Positions 51,809-60,501 of a stretch of DNA of 64,000 bases are shown here, piece after piece; the stretch's first letter is position 1, and each line of letters begins with the position of its first letter. This DNA is from Mycolicibacterium phlei (lineage in GTDB: Bacteria; Actinomycetota; Actinomycetes; Mycobacteriales; Mycobacteriaceae). The DNA lies in the NCBI RefSeq assembly GCF_001583415.1, contig NZ_CP014475.1:1922001-1986000 (forward strand), read 5' to 3'. Position numbers and translations under genes: made by a program. Below the pieces are notes generated by a model. The model ran no database searches. It was not told the DNA's origin and saw only the letters and a program-made list of their open reading frames with translations.

Positions 51809-52843
51809 GTGGGCCGGACGCGGGTCGTGCAATGGGGCACCGGCGCCACCGGGCGCCTCGCGTTGCGTGCCGTCCTCGACGCTCCTGACCTCGAGCTGGT
51901 CGGGGTGCGGGTCTACGACCCCGCGAAGGTCGGGTGCGACGCCGGCGAACTGGTGGGCCGGGCCTCGACGGGGGTGGCGGCGACCGACCGGCTCGAGCAC
52001 GTGCTCGACTCGGCCGCCGATGTCGTGCTCTACATGGGCAACGTCGAAAAGCACCCGCACACCTGCCTGGCCGACATGGTCGCGCTGCTGGAGTCCGGGG
52101 CCGACGTCATCACCACCGGCGCCTCGTTCATCGATCCCGCCGCCGTCGACCCGGCCCGTGGCCGCGAGCTCGAGGCGGCCTGTCGACGCGGATCGAGCAC
52201 CTTCCTGGGACTCGGGCTGTTCCCCGGATTCTGGGGCGAGGTGGTCGCGCCCGTGCTCGCCCGGCTGTCGTATCAGTGCCAGGAGATCGTCGTGCGCGAA
52301 TCGCTGTCCTATGCGGGCTATCCCAGCCGCGAGATCCTCGTCGACGTCATGGGCTACGGGCTGCCGCCGGACTCCACCGCCCCACTGCTGGCCGACCCCG
52401 ACCGCTCGGGCGGTGCGTTCGTCGGCACCGCGACGGTGCTCGCGAAGGCGTTGGGAACGAGGGTGGTTGCGGTCCAGCCGTTCCGGGACACCCGGGTCAC
52501 CGCCGCCGAGCTGACTGTCGCCGCGGGCACCATTCCCGCCGGCACCGTCGGTGCGATGAAGATCGGTGTGCGCGCCGACTGCGGGGACGTCGCGATCGTC
52601 GTCGAACACGTGACCTGGATGAGCCCCGACGTGGCACCCGACTGGGCGGGTGGTGAGGGCTACGAGATCGAGTTCCGGGGCGCGCCGACGATGCGCTGCA
52701 ACCTGGTGCTCGGCACCGAGGGTGAGGACCACAGCGAAATGGGCTGTCTGGCAACGGCGATGCATGCGGTACACGCCATCCCGACGGTCCGCGACGCACG
52801 TCCCGGGGTCATGGACCTCGCCGAGGTCTCCGCGCTGTCATGA
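51809..52843 (+). CDS. DapB-like NAD(P)-dependent reductase/dehydrogenase
   Basis: A 344-residue protein with an N-terminal Rossmann fold ([19 protein letters not shown]) and a C-terminal domain like that of the 6688-7767 gene ([25 protein letters not shown]). It belongs to the dihydrodipicolinate-reductase/2,4-diaminopentanoate dehydrogenase group of unknown substrates. GTG 51809 has GAGGAG ahead and starts right at the Rossmann fold; an in-frame ATG at 51764 would add 15 residues. It is 36 nt before an SDR gene and likely in the same operon. Confidence 0.8.
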   Translation: MGRTRVVQWGTGATGRLALRAVLDAPDLELVGVRVYDPAKVGCDAGELVGRASTGVAATDRLEHVLDSAADVVLYMGNVEKHPHTCLADMVALLESGADVITTGASFIDPAAVDPARGRELEAACRRGSSTFLGLGLFPGFWGEVVAPVLARLSYQCQEIVVRESLSYAGYPSREILVDVMGYGLPPDSTAPLLADPDRSGGAFVGTATVLAKALGTRVVAVQPFRDTRVTAAELTVAAGTIPAGTVGAMKIGVRADCGDVAIVVEHVTWMSPDVAPDWAGGEGYEIEFRGAPTMRCNLVLGTEGEDHSEMGCLATAMHAVHAIPTVRDARPGVMDLAEVSALS

Positions 52844-52879
52844 CATCGGGAACAGGTGTAGAAAAGGAGACCGCGCGCG

Positions 52880-53656
52880 ATGGATGATCCGCGAAACCTG
52901 TTCGATCTCACCGGCCGGGTGGCCATCGTCACCGGGTCGACGCGCGGGCTGGGGCGCGCCATCGCCGAGGGTCTCGCCCGGGTGGGTGCGTCGGTGGTGG
53001 TGACCAGCCGCGACCAGAACGCCTGCGACGCCGTCGCGGCCGAGATACGCGAGGCGACCGGGGCGTCGACCACCGGCCTGGCGTGCCAGGTGGGGGACTG
53101 GGACGCCGTCCCGTCGTTCGTGGACCGGGTGGTCGCGACCCACGGCCGCATCGACGTGCTGGTCAACAACGCAGGCATCAACCCCGAGATGCAGAGCGTC
53201 AGCACCGTCGGGCTGGAGCTGTGGCGCACCATCTTCAACGTCAACCTCGAGGGTGCGCTGCGGATGAGCCAGTGCGTGGCGCCGGTGATGCGCGACGGGG
53301 GCGGCGGCAGCATCGTCAACATCGGGTCGATGGAAGGCTATGCGGCCACTCCGGTCTCGGTGGCCTACGGCGCGTCCAAGGCCGCGCTGCGCCATCTGAC
53401 GGTGTCGATGGCCAACGAATGGGCGCCCTGGCAGGTGCGGGTCAACATCCTCAGCCCGGGCCCGTTCGCCACCGAGATGATCAACGGCTTCGAGGAGACC
53501 TTCCCGGGCACGCTGACGGTGCTGGCGGACATGACGTCGCAGAAACGGGTCGCCTCGGTCGACGAGATCGTCGGGCCGGTGCTGTATCTGGCCAGCGACG
53601 CGTCGTCGTTCGTGACCGGCGACGATCTCACCGTCAACGGCGGGATGCGGAAGTGA
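52880..53656 (+). CDS. Short-chain dehydrogenase/reductase
   Basis: A 258-residue classical SDR: TGSTRGLGRAIAEGLA (about 18-33), NNAG, GSMEGYAATPVSVAYGASKAA with Ser-Tyr-Lys, and a C-terminus DDLTVNGGMRK. It is an NAD(P)-dependent alcohol/ketone oxidoreductase. It lies after the DapB-like gene and ends exactly where the convergent amidohydrolase ends, with no bases between the two stops (TGA-TCA). Confidence 0.9.
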   Translation: MDDPRNLFDLTGRVAIVTGSTRGLGRAIAEGLARVGASVVVTSRDQNACDAVAAEIREATGASTTGLACQVGDWDAVPSFVDRVVATHGRIDVLVNNAGINPEMQSVSTVGLELWRTIFNVNLEGALRMSQCVAPVMRDGGGGSIVNIGSMEGYAATPVSVAYGASKAALRHLTVSMANEWAPWQVRVNILSPGPFATEMINGFEETFPGTLTVLADMTSQKRVASVDEIVGPVLYLASDASSFVTGDDLTVNGGMRK

Positions 53657-54886
53657 TCAGGCGGATGTCAGCGCGGGCGGCCTGACCGCGTCGGGATCGG
53701 GGTTGGCGATCGGCAACCCCATGAACCGGCGCGCGTTGTCGCCCATGAAGTCATAGGTGCGGCGCACGTCCATACCCTCGGCGTACTTCCAGTAGTCCTT
53801 CGGCTCGGCGAGGCCCTCCGGATGCGGGTAGTCGGACCCGAACAGCACCCTGTCCCAGCCGACGGTGTCGACGACGTCGGCCACGCAGCCCTCCCAGAAC
53901 GGGCTGACCCAGATGTTGCGCCGGAACACGTCGTGCGGATGCTCCGGGAAGTTCTGCGGCATCTTCTTGTACAGGTCGGCGAAGTCGTCGAACAGCGGTC
54001 TGATCCACGAGCTGCCGTTCTCGACGCTGGCGATGCGCAGCCGCGGGAACCGGGTCAGCGTGCCGTGGCAGATCAGGCTGGTGATCATGTCGGCGATCTC
54101 GCGGTGGCCGAGCACCATCCAGCGGAACGCGCTCTGCGCCATGAAGTTCTGGGTGTGCGGCGGCTCCCAGCGTGCGACGTAGTCGTCGAGCGGCGGGAAG
54201 CTGGCGTGCAGGACGACCGGCAGCCCGGCGCCCTCGACGTCACGCCAGAACGGGTCGAACTCGGGCAGCGCCGGCGACCGCCACCCGTGCAGGCCGCGCA
54301 CCGGGCCCGGTTTGATCAGCACCACCCGGGCACCGTGGTTGAGCACATACTCCAGCTCGCGCTGTGCGCCCTCGACCTCGGAGAGGTTGATGATCGGTGT
54401 CGAGAAGATGCGGTTCTGGTAGTTGAACATCCAGTGCTCGGCCATCCACTGGTTGAGCGCGTGCACGACGGCCAGCGTGAGTTCGGGGTCGTCGGCGGTG
54501 GCGTGCTCGATGAGGCTGGCCAGCGTCGGGTAGTTCAGCGCCTCCACCACGCCCTGGCGGTCGAGTTCGGCGAGCCGGTCCACCGGGTTGCGGGTGGCGG
54601 CCGGCGCCTCGATCGCGGGACCCTGCATCTCGCGCAGCGTCAGCCCCTCGGTGTTGCGGCCGGAGAAGAACTTCTCGTGCGCGCCCGGCGCGGCGACCCG
54701 CTCGAACGTCGGGTTCGGGATGAAGTCGTGCACACGGTTGTTGATGACGATCCGGGTGTGCCTGCCGAACTGCGCGAACTGCACTGCACGCGAATACTTC
54801 TCGGGCAGATACTTGGTCAGCGCATCCGCCGTCTCGTACATGTGCTGGTCGGCGTCGAAGATCGGCGCGTCGGTGAACTGCGTCAT
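53657..54886 (-). CDS. Amidohydrolase-family (TIM-barrel) metal-dependent hydrolase
   Basis: A 409-residue amidohydrolase_2 protein, similar to the 43311-44537 gene. The N-terminus has IFDADQHMYE and the C-terminus LFGSDYPHPEG with conserved Asp and His. Family members are hydrolases or non-oxidative decarboxylases. The stop is adjacent to the convergent SDR stop. A family A palindrome lies 32 nt upstream of its ATG, between it and the thiolase-like gene on the same strand. Confidence 0.85.
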   Translation of the reverse strand: MTQFTDAPIFDADQHMYETADALTKYLPEKYSRAVQFAQFGRHTRIVINNRVHDFIPNPTFERVAAPGAHEKFFSGRNTEGLTLREMQGPAIEAPAATRNPVDRLAELDRQGVVEALNYPTLASLIEHATADDPELTLAVVHALNQWMAEHWMFNYQNRIFSTPIINLSEVEGAQRELEYVLNHGARVVLIKPGPVRGLHGWRSPALPEFDPFWRDVEGAGLPVVLHASFPPLDDYVARWEPPHTQNFMAQSAFRWMVLGHREIADMITSLICHGTLTRFPRLRIASVENGSSWIRPLFDDFADLYKKMPQNFPEHPHDVFRRNIWVSPFWEGCVADVVDTVGWDRVLFGSDYPHPEGLAEPKDYWKYAEGMDVRRTYDFMGDNARRFMGLPIANPDPDAVRPPALTSA

Positions 54887-54917
54887 GCTCGGCTCGCTTT
54901 CATGTGCCCTCCTCCGG

Positions 54918-54975
54918 CGAGCAGACGCAGAGTCGCATCGTTCGGCGGTGTTCGGTGCGATTCTGTGTCTGCTCG
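54918..54975. repeat. 58-bp palindromic element, family A copy 3
   Basis: 20-nt arms (54918-54937 and 54956-54975) match at 18 positions around an 18-nt interior. Length and outer arms equal the other two copies. It separates two genes on the same strand (thiolase-like, then amidohydrolase), so it may attenuate or process that transcript. Confidence 0.85.
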
Positions 54976-54984
54976 CGGGGGAGA

Positions 54985-56130
54985 TCAGGTGGTCAGGATC
55001 GTGGCGGCGGCGGTGCCGGGGGCGCCGTAGAGCTGGGCGAAACCGACCTTCGGCTCGCCGGGCACCTGGCGGTCGCCGGCCTGGCCGCGCAACTGGCGCA
55101 CCAGTTCGTGGATCTGGCGCAGCCCGGACGCCCCGATCGGCTCACCGTTGGCGATCAGGCCGCCGTCGGTGTTGATCGGCAGCGAGCCGGTGATCTCGGT
55201 GGCGCCGTCGGCGATCAGCTTCTCCTGCTCCCCGTCGGCGCAGAACCCGCACTCGGCCATGTGGATGATCTCGGCGCCGGCGTCGGTGTCCTGCAGCTGG
55301 ATCACGTCGACGTCCTCGGGGCCGACGCCCGCCTTCTCGAACGCGGCCCGCGCCGCGTACACCGTCGGGGCGACGTCCTCCTCGACCGGGGCGAACGTCG
55401 TATTCACCTCGTAGGCACCGTATCTGCGGGTCCGCACCTCGACCGCGCGCAGGTAGATCGGCTTGTCGGTGAACCGGTGCGCGATGTCGGCGCGGCACAT
55501 CACCGCCGCGGCCGCACCCTCGTCGGGCGCGCAGAACATGTACTGCGTGAGCGGATAGTTCAGCATCGGCGAGTTGAGGATGTCCTCCTCGGGGATCGGC
55601 TTACGCCGGAACGCGTTGGGGTTGAGCGCCCCGTTGCGGAAGTTCTTGGCCGCGACCTTGGCCAGCGTCTGGTGCGAGATGCCGTGCTCGTGCAGATAGC
55701 GGTTGGCCTTCATGCCGAAGAACTGGGTGGTCAGATACTGGCCGTTCTCGGCGTACCAGCGCGGCATACCGACCAGGGCGGGGTCCTCGGTGAACGCGCC
55801 GCGGGGATGCTTATCCAGGCCGATCGCGATCCCGATGTCGTAGTCGCCGAGCCGGATACCGTCGGCGCAGGCCTTGGTCGCGCTGGCGGCGGTGGCGCAC
55901 GCGTTGAAGACGTTGGTGAACGGGATGCCCGACAGCCCGACCATCGCGACGATGGCGTCCGGGTTGGCGACGGTCCAGCTGCCGCCGGTGGCGAACTGGA
56001 TGTCCTTCCACTCCACGCCGGCGTCGGCCACCGCGGCGAAGATCGCGTCGACGCCCATCTCCATCGCCGTCTTGCCCTCGAAACGGCCGAACGGATGCAG
56101 GCCCACGCCGATGATCGCGACGTCGTGCAT
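54985..56130 (-). CDS. Thiolase-fold protein (lipid-transfer/SCP-x type), atypical active site
   Basis: A 381-residue thiolase-superfamily protein. The nucleophile Cys is present (C78 in FNACATAAS), but the His motif reads ANGEPIGASGLR instead of G-H-P, and the final Cys motif reads QLYGAPGTAAA without Cys. The arrangement resembles the steroid side-chain aldolase (Ltp2) and other SCP-x-like proteins that need a DUF35 partner; no DUF35 gene is seen nearby. It probably cleaves or forms a C-C bond by another mechanism. ATG 56130 follows GAGGAAT; the frame extends upstream only as a shadow of the Mo gene. Confidence 0.85.
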   Translation of the reverse strand: MHDVAIIGVGLHPFGRFEGKTAMEMGVDAIFAAVADAGVEWKDIQFATGGSWTVANPDAIVAMVGLSGIPFTNVFNACATAASATKACADGIRLGDYDIGIAIGLDKHPRGAFTEDPALVGMPRWYAENGQYLTTQFFGMKANRYLHEHGISHQTLAKVAAKNFRNGALNPNAFRRKPIPEEDILNSPMLNYPLTQYMFCAPDEGAAAAVMCRADIAHRFTDKPIYLRAVEVRTRRYGAYEVNTTFAPVEEDVAPTVYAARAAFEKAGVGPEDVDVIQLQDTDAGAEIIHMAECGFCADGEQEKLIADGATEITGSLPINTDGGLIANGEPIGASGLRQIHELVRQLRGQAGDRQVPGEPKVGFAQLYGAPGTAAATILTT

Positions 56131-56176
56131 GCCGATTCCTCTCTGGTCGCCCCTGATCCGACATGTAACTGAAACT

Positions 56177-56185
56177 CTTACAGTA
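56177..56185. promoter_or_regulatory. CTTACAGTA half site upstream of the Mo oxidoreductase
   Basis: CTTACAGTA at 56177-56185, in the divergent region between starts at 56130 and 56197, is the same word as the right arm of the palindrome at 61738-61756. It may belong to the regulon of the nearby TetR. Confidence 0.4.
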
Positions 56186-56196
56186 TCGTAATCGGC

Positions 56197-58377
56197 GTGG
56201 CCCCGGTGATCGAGCACAAGCCCACGTTCTGCCGGATCTGCGAGCCCCTGTGCGGGATGATCGCAACCGTCGAGGACGGTCGGCTGACGGCGCTGAGGCC
56301 CGACAAACAGCACCCGCTGTCGGCGGGTTTCGCCTGCCAGAAGGGCATCGCGTTCACCGAGATCGTCAACGACCCGGACCGGGTGACCCGGCCGCTGCGC
56401 CGCGGCCCCGCGGGCTTCGAGGAGGTGAGCTGGGACGAGGCGCTCGACGAGATCGCCGCGCGGCTCTCCGACATCCTGCGCCGCCACGGCTCCGGCGCGG
56501 TCGGCTGGTACATGGGCAACCCGGGGGCGTTCAGCTACGCGCACACCTTCGCCGCGCTGCTGTTCATGAAGGGGCTGGGCCGCCACGGCCACTACTTCAC
56601 CGCGTCGTCGCAGGACACCAACAGCAGGCTGATCGCCAGCCAGATGCTCTACGGGGTGCCAACCTCGGTGCCGATCCCGGACCTCACCCGCACCGACCTG
56701 CTGGTCATGATCGGTGCGAATCCGCTTGTGTCGCACGGCAGTTTCCTGACCGCCCCGCGGATCAAGGACCGCATGCACGACATCGTCAAGCGCGGCGGCC
56801 GGGTGGTGATCATCGATCCGCGGCGCAGCGAGACCGCGGCGGCGTTCGAGTGGCTGGGCATCGTCCCGGACACCGACTCGCTGCTGTTGCTGTCGCTGCT
56901 GCACGTGATGTTCGAGGTGGTCGACGCGGGCGCCCTGCGCCGGATCGCCGACGGCGTCGAGTGGCTGCGCGAGCTGTGCCTGCCGTTCACCCCGGAGTCG
57001 ACGGCGGAGCGCACCGGGATCGACGCCGAGACCGTGCGGGCGCTCGCGCGCGACCTGGTGCGCACGCCGCGCGCGGCGGTGTACGGCCGGCTCGGCACCT
57101 GTGTCGGCACCCACGGCACGCTGACCACCTACCTGATCGACGCGGTGAACCTGGTGGCCGGCAACCTCGACGTGCCGGGCGGATCGGTGTTCAGCTCGAT
57201 GCACACCGTCGGTGCGCGGTGGCAGAACGTCGCGATGGGTGCCGTCATGCGCCGCTCCTACCGCCGCAAGCGGTCGCGGATCAGCGGCACCCCCAACGCG
57301 ATCGGCTCCGAACCCGCGGCGCTGATGGCCAAGGAGATCACCACGCCCGGATCCCGGCAGATGCGGGCGCTGTTCGTCTCGGGCGGCAACCCGGTGCTGT
57401 CGGTGCCCAACGGGGAGGAACTCGAGGGCGCGATCGGCGAGCTCGAGCTGTCGGTCGCGCTGGACTTCTACCTCACCGAGACCACCGCGCTGTGCGACTA
57501 CGTCCTGCCCGTCACGACGATGTACGAGCGAGACGACTTTCCGTACACGTTCCAGGGTTTTCAGGCCACCCCGTTCCGGCAGGCCACCGAGGCCGTCATC
57601 GCGCCGGTGGGGGAGTCGCGCGGGGAGTGGGACATCACCGCCGACATCGCCGAGCGGCTGGCGGACCGGGTGCCGGCGTTCGCGGGCTTCAAGTTCGTGC
57701 GAAAAATACTGCGCCGGTTCGGTGTCGACGCGTCGCCGCGGCTGATGATGGACGCACTGGTGCGGATGTCCGACGGCGGGGACTTGTTCGGGCTGCGCCG
57801 TGGGGGCCTGTCATTGCGCAAGCTGGAGCGCGACCATCCGCACGGGGTGGTGGTGTCGCCGCACGTGCGCACCGGTGTGCTGCGCGACGCGGTCGGCTAC
57901 CTGTCGCGACGGGTGAGGCTGGCGCATCCGGGGATCGCCGCAGAGGTGTCGCGGCTGGAGCGGCGGCGCACGCCCGCCGGGTATCCGCTGCGGATGATCG
58001 GGCTGCGCGAGCCGCGTTCGGAGAACTCGTGGATGCACAACTCGCCGCTGTTGATGCGCGGTGACCGTCGCCAGCACGCGCTGATCCACGTCGACGACGC
58101 CGCCGACCGGCAGATCGTCGACGGTGACGAGGTGCGGATCAGCTCGCCCTACGGTGCCATCACCGTCCCGGTGAAGACGACGAAGGATCTGGTGGCCGGC
58201 GTGGTCGCGGTGCCACACGGTTGGGGGCACAAGGGAACCGGCGGCTGGCGGCTGGCCAATCGGGCCGGCGGCGCCAACGTCAACCAGTTGACCTCCAGCG
58301 ACCCCGCTGACATCGAGGCGCTGTCCGGCATGGCGTGGCTGACCGGCGTTCCGATCCAGGTCGAGCGGCTGCCCTAG
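56197..58377 (+). CDS. Molybdopterin-dependent oxidoreductase (DMSO-reductase family)
   Basis: A 726-residue Mo/W-bisMGD enzyme. The N-terminal [4Fe-4S] ligands are C12-x2-C15-x3-C19-x27-C47 (FCRICEPLC ... GFACQKG). Domains II/III follow (WYMGNPGAFSYAHTF; VVIIDPRRSETA), and the C-terminal cap domain contains SPYGAITVPV and VPHGWGHKG. Near the usual Mo-ligand position the text is TASSQDTNSR, i.e. Ser rather than Cys or Sec may bind Mo. No electron-transfer subunit or Tat signal is seen, so it is cytoplasmic and unpartnered. It might hydroxylate or reduce a pathway intermediate. GTG 56197 start. Confidence 0.88.
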   Translation: MAPVIEHKPTFCRICEPLCGMIATVEDGRLTALRPDKQHPLSAGFACQKGIAFTEIVNDPDRVTRPLRRGPAGFEEVSWDEALDEIAARLSDILRRHGSGAVGWYMGNPGAFSYAHTFAALLFMKGLGRHGHYFTASSQDTNSRLIASQMLYGVPTSVPIPDLTRTDLLVMIGANPLVSHGSFLTAPRIKDRMHDIVKRGGRVVIIDPRRSETAAAFEWLGIVPDTDSLLLLSLLHVMFEVVDAGALRRIADGVEWLRELCLPFTPESTAERTGIDAETVRALARDLVRTPRAAVYGRLGTCVGTHGTLTTYLIDAVNLVAGNLDVPGGSVFSSMHTVGARWQNVAMGAVMRRSYRRKRSRISGTPNAIGSEPAALMAKEITTPGSRQMRALFVSGGNPVLSVPNGEELEGAIGELELSVALDFYLTETTALCDYVLPVTTMYERDDFPYTFQGFQATPFRQATEAVIAPVGESRGEWDITADIAERLADRVPAFAGFKFVRKILRRFGVDASPRLMMDALVRMSDGGDLFGLRRGGLSLRKLERDHPHGVVVSPHVRTGVLRDAVGYLSRRVRLAHPGIAAEVSRLERRRTPAGYPLRMIGLREPRSENSWMHNSPLLMRGDRRQHALIHVDDAADRQIVDGDEVRISSPYGAITVPVKTTKDLVAGVVAVPHGWGHKGTGGWRLANRAGGANVNQLTSSDPADIEALSGMAWLTGVPIQVERLP

Positions 58378-58382
58378 CCGCC

Positions 58383-58402
58383 CTTAGCGCGAGCGTGCTA
58401 AG
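58383..58402. terminator. Short hairpin after the Mo oxidoreductase
   Basis: CTTAGC (58383-58388) pairs with GCTAAG (58397-58402) across an 8-nt loop, 6 nt after the stop. Weak but correctly placed. Confidence 0.4.
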
Positions 58403-58413
58403 GCGCCACCCGC

Positions 58414-58470
58414 CGAGTTATACGCCAGGGTCGCGACTGGGCGAAAATCACTGCCCTGGCGTGGAACTCG
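58414..58470. repeat. 57-bp palindrome (family C, single copy in window)
   Basis: 17-nt arms 58414-58430 and 58454-58470, 15 positions matching, core ACGCCAGGG/CCCTGGCGT. It is in the same intergenic region as family B copy 2, so two structured elements lie within 150 bp between convergent genes. Confidence 0.7.
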
Positions 58471-58505
58471 CGAGGCCATCGGCGCGGTCAGCGATCTACC
58501 CCGGC

Positions 58506-58567
58506 CGCGAGCGTGCGCAAACTGCTGAGATTTCGCGGCGTGTCGGGTGCAGACACGCACGCTCGCG
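58506..58567. repeat. 62-bp palindromic element, family B copy 2 (inverted)
   Basis: Reverse complement of 49232-49293 with one difference in 62 bases, including the non-palindromic interior. It lies before the 3' end of the CoA-transferase gene, between convergent genes. Confidence 0.9.
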
Positions 58568-58584
58568 GACGGGAAGGAGGGAGG

Positions 58585-59811
58585 CTAGGCGATGGCGCCC
58601 TTCTCCTTGAGCTCCTCGATGCGGTCCCAGTCCATCCCGATGTCCATCAGGACCAGCTCGGTGTGCTCGCTGGCCTGCGGGGCGCGCGTCGTCTCCAGCG
58701 GCTCGTGGTTGAACTGCACCGGCCCGCGCACCACCTTGAACGGCTTACCGCCGTCGGCGGCCTCCACCTCGACGACCATGTCGTTGGCCAGCGCCTGCTC
58801 GTCGCTGGCCAGGTCGACCAGGCTCTGGAACGGCGCCCACTGACCCTTCATCGTCCGCAACCGCTGCCGCCAGTAGTCGAACGGCTTGCTGCGGATCTTC
58901 TCGCGGATGAGCTCCACCGCGGCCGCGGAGTTCTGGATCAGCGGCATCACGTCGGAGAAGCGGGGGTCGTCGGCGAGCTCGGGCAGCTCGAGATGCTCGA
59001 AGGTGTCGCGGATGTAGCCGGTCGGGCTGACGATGCACAGGTTGATCGTGCCGCCGTCCGATGTCAGGTAGTTGGCCATGAACGGGTTGACGCTCGGGCC
59101 GGCCGCATCCGGCATCAGCGAGCGCATCGTCTCGCCGGTCTCCATGCCCTGCGTGACGCTCGCTCCCGCCGCCCACCACGCGGTGCTCAGCAGTGACACG
59201 TCGATCTCGACGGCCTCGCCGGTGCGCTCGCGGTGGAACAGCGCCGCCGAGATGCCGCCGGCGATGTTCATCCCGCCGATCGAGTCACCGAACGCCGGGA
59301 TGCCCTGGGAGAGCGCACCGTTGATCTCCGCGGGGGTCAGCGCGTGCCCGACGCCGCTGCGGGTCCAGAACGCGGTACCGTCGAACCCGCCGACATCGCG
59401 CTCCGGGCCCTTGTCGCCGTAGGCGCTGCCGCGCGCATAGATGATGTCGGGGTTCACCGCCCGGATGTGCTCGACGTCGAACTTGTTCTTCTGTCGTTGT
59501 GCGGGAAGGTAGTTGGTGAGGAAGACGTCGGAGGTCTTGGCGATCTCGTAGAGCACCTCCTGGCCCTCGGGTTTGGACACGTCGATACCGATGCTGCGCT
59601 TGCCCCGGTTGGGGTGCTCGATCAGCGGGTGCCGGTTGGGGTCGAGCTGGAACCCGCCCATGTTGATGAAGCCGCGCTGGGTGTCGCCGCGCACCGGGTG
59701 CTCGACCTTGATGACGTCGGCGCCCCAGTCGGCGAGGATCGCTCCCGCCGCCGGCACGAAGGTGAACTGTGCGACCTCGAGGACCCGAACGCCCTGCATG
59801 ACCTTGACCAA
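58585..59811 (-). CDS. Class III (CaiB/BaiF) CoA-transferase
   Basis: A 408-residue CoA-transferase. The N-terminus has VLEVAQFTFVPAAGAILADWGADVIKVE, the CoA-binding start of the family; the catalytic Asp is D176 in PAFGDSIGGMNIAG. It moves CoA between carboxylic acids without ATP, e.g. bile-acid or carnitine-type substrates. TTG 59811 with GGAG at ideal spacing is the given start; ATG 59799 is an alternative. It is the most downstream gene of the minus-strand run that includes the TetR and the P450. Confidence 0.9.
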   Translation of the reverse strand: MVKVMQGVRVLEVAQFTFVPAAGAILADWGADVIKVEHPVRGDTQRGFINMGGFQLDPNRHPLIEHPNRGKRSIGIDVSKPEGQEVLYEIAKTSDVFLTNYLPAQRQKNKFDVEHIRAVNPDIIYARGSAYGDKGPERDVGGFDGTAFWTRSGVGHALTPAEINGALSQGIPAFGDSIGGMNIAGGISAALFHRERTGEAVEIDVSLLSTAWWAAGASVTQGMETGETMRSLMPDAAGPSVNPFMANYLTSDGGTINLCIVSPTGYIRDTFEHLELPELADDPRFSDVMPLIQNSAAAVELIREKIRSKPFDYWRQRLRTMKGQWAPFQSLVDLASDEQALANDMVVEVEAADGGKPFKVVRGPVQFNHEPLETTRAPQASEHTELVLMDIGMDWDRIEELKEKGAIA

Positions 59812-59862
59812 AACGGCTCCTTTGCCTGCTGTTACACCCCGTCGAGGTTGTCTACCGAAACA

Positions 59863-60498
59863 TTACGTAGCCGCGATCAGCGCCGCGGCGTAGTCGAGAA
59901 TGCTGTCGAGGATGAACGCGAAGTCGGTGTCGTCGGCCAGGCCGATGTAGCGGTCCTGACCCGCGACCTGCTCCGGGAAGCCCTCGGTGCGCTCCTGAAG
60001 TCGCTCGAGCACCACCGAGCCGCGGATGTGTACCGAGATCGCCCCGTAGGTCTCGACGGCCTGGTCGAGGGTTAGCCCGGCGTCCACCAGTGCCCGGATC
60101 GGTTGTTCGAGTTTCTGCAGCGCCCCGTACATGGCGCGGTGCCCGTACTGCCCGCGGATCAGCACCAGGTCGCACAGGATGGGGTCGGCGAGGAACCGCC
60201 GCCGCATCGTCAGCGCGTGCTCGCGCAGCGCCTCGCGCCAGTTGGCCGCCGAGATCGTCGGATCGGTGAACTCGAACTCCTCGAGCGCGCGGTCGGTCAT
60301 CGCGTCGAGCAGGTCGTCCTTGCGCCGGAAGTACCAGTAGATGCTGGTGACGCCGACTCCGAGATGCTTGGCCAGCTGCGGCATGCTCAGATGTTCGATC
60401 GACACCTGCGCCGCGACTTCCATTGCGCCGTTGATGATCTCGTCGGCGCTGATGGATCCCCGGCCCCGGCGTGGGCGTGCGGTCTTGGCGGTGGGCAC
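59863..60498 (-). CDS. TetR family transcriptional regulator
   Basis: A 211-residue TetR protein with LAKHLGVGVTSIYWYFRRKDDLLDAMTDRAL as the DNA-binding helix pair and a C-terminal ligand domain (SVHIRGSVVLERLQER). It is the intact paralogue of the broken gene at 39489-40240 and was used to place that break. GTG 60498 is 3 nt after the P450 stop, so the two are one transcript. The motif TACTGTAA-N3-TTACAGTA at 61738, just ahead of the P450, is the best candidate operator. Confidence 0.88.
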   Translation of the reverse strand: MPTAKTARPRRGRGSISADEIINGAMEVAAQVSIEHLSMPQLAKHLGVGVTSIYWYFRRKDDLLDAMTDRALEEFEFTDPTISAANWREALREHALTMRRRFLADPILCDLVLIRGQYGHRAMYGALQKLEQPIRALVDAGLTLDQAVETYGAISVHIRGSVVLERLQERTEGFPEQVAGQDRYIGLADDTDFAFILDSILDYAAALIAAT

Positions 60499-60501
60499 GG
60501 G

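Noticed and set aside
56131..57204. Upstream extension of the thiolase-like gene to 57204
   Set aside because: It is antisense to the molybdopterin oxidoreductase; ATG 56130 has a ribosome site and matches the thiolase N-terminus.
49232..58567. Composite transposon bounded by inverted repeats
   Set aside because: No transposase in the 9.2 kb and no target-site duplication visible; the 62-bp elements are palindromic intergenic repeats rather than IS ends.
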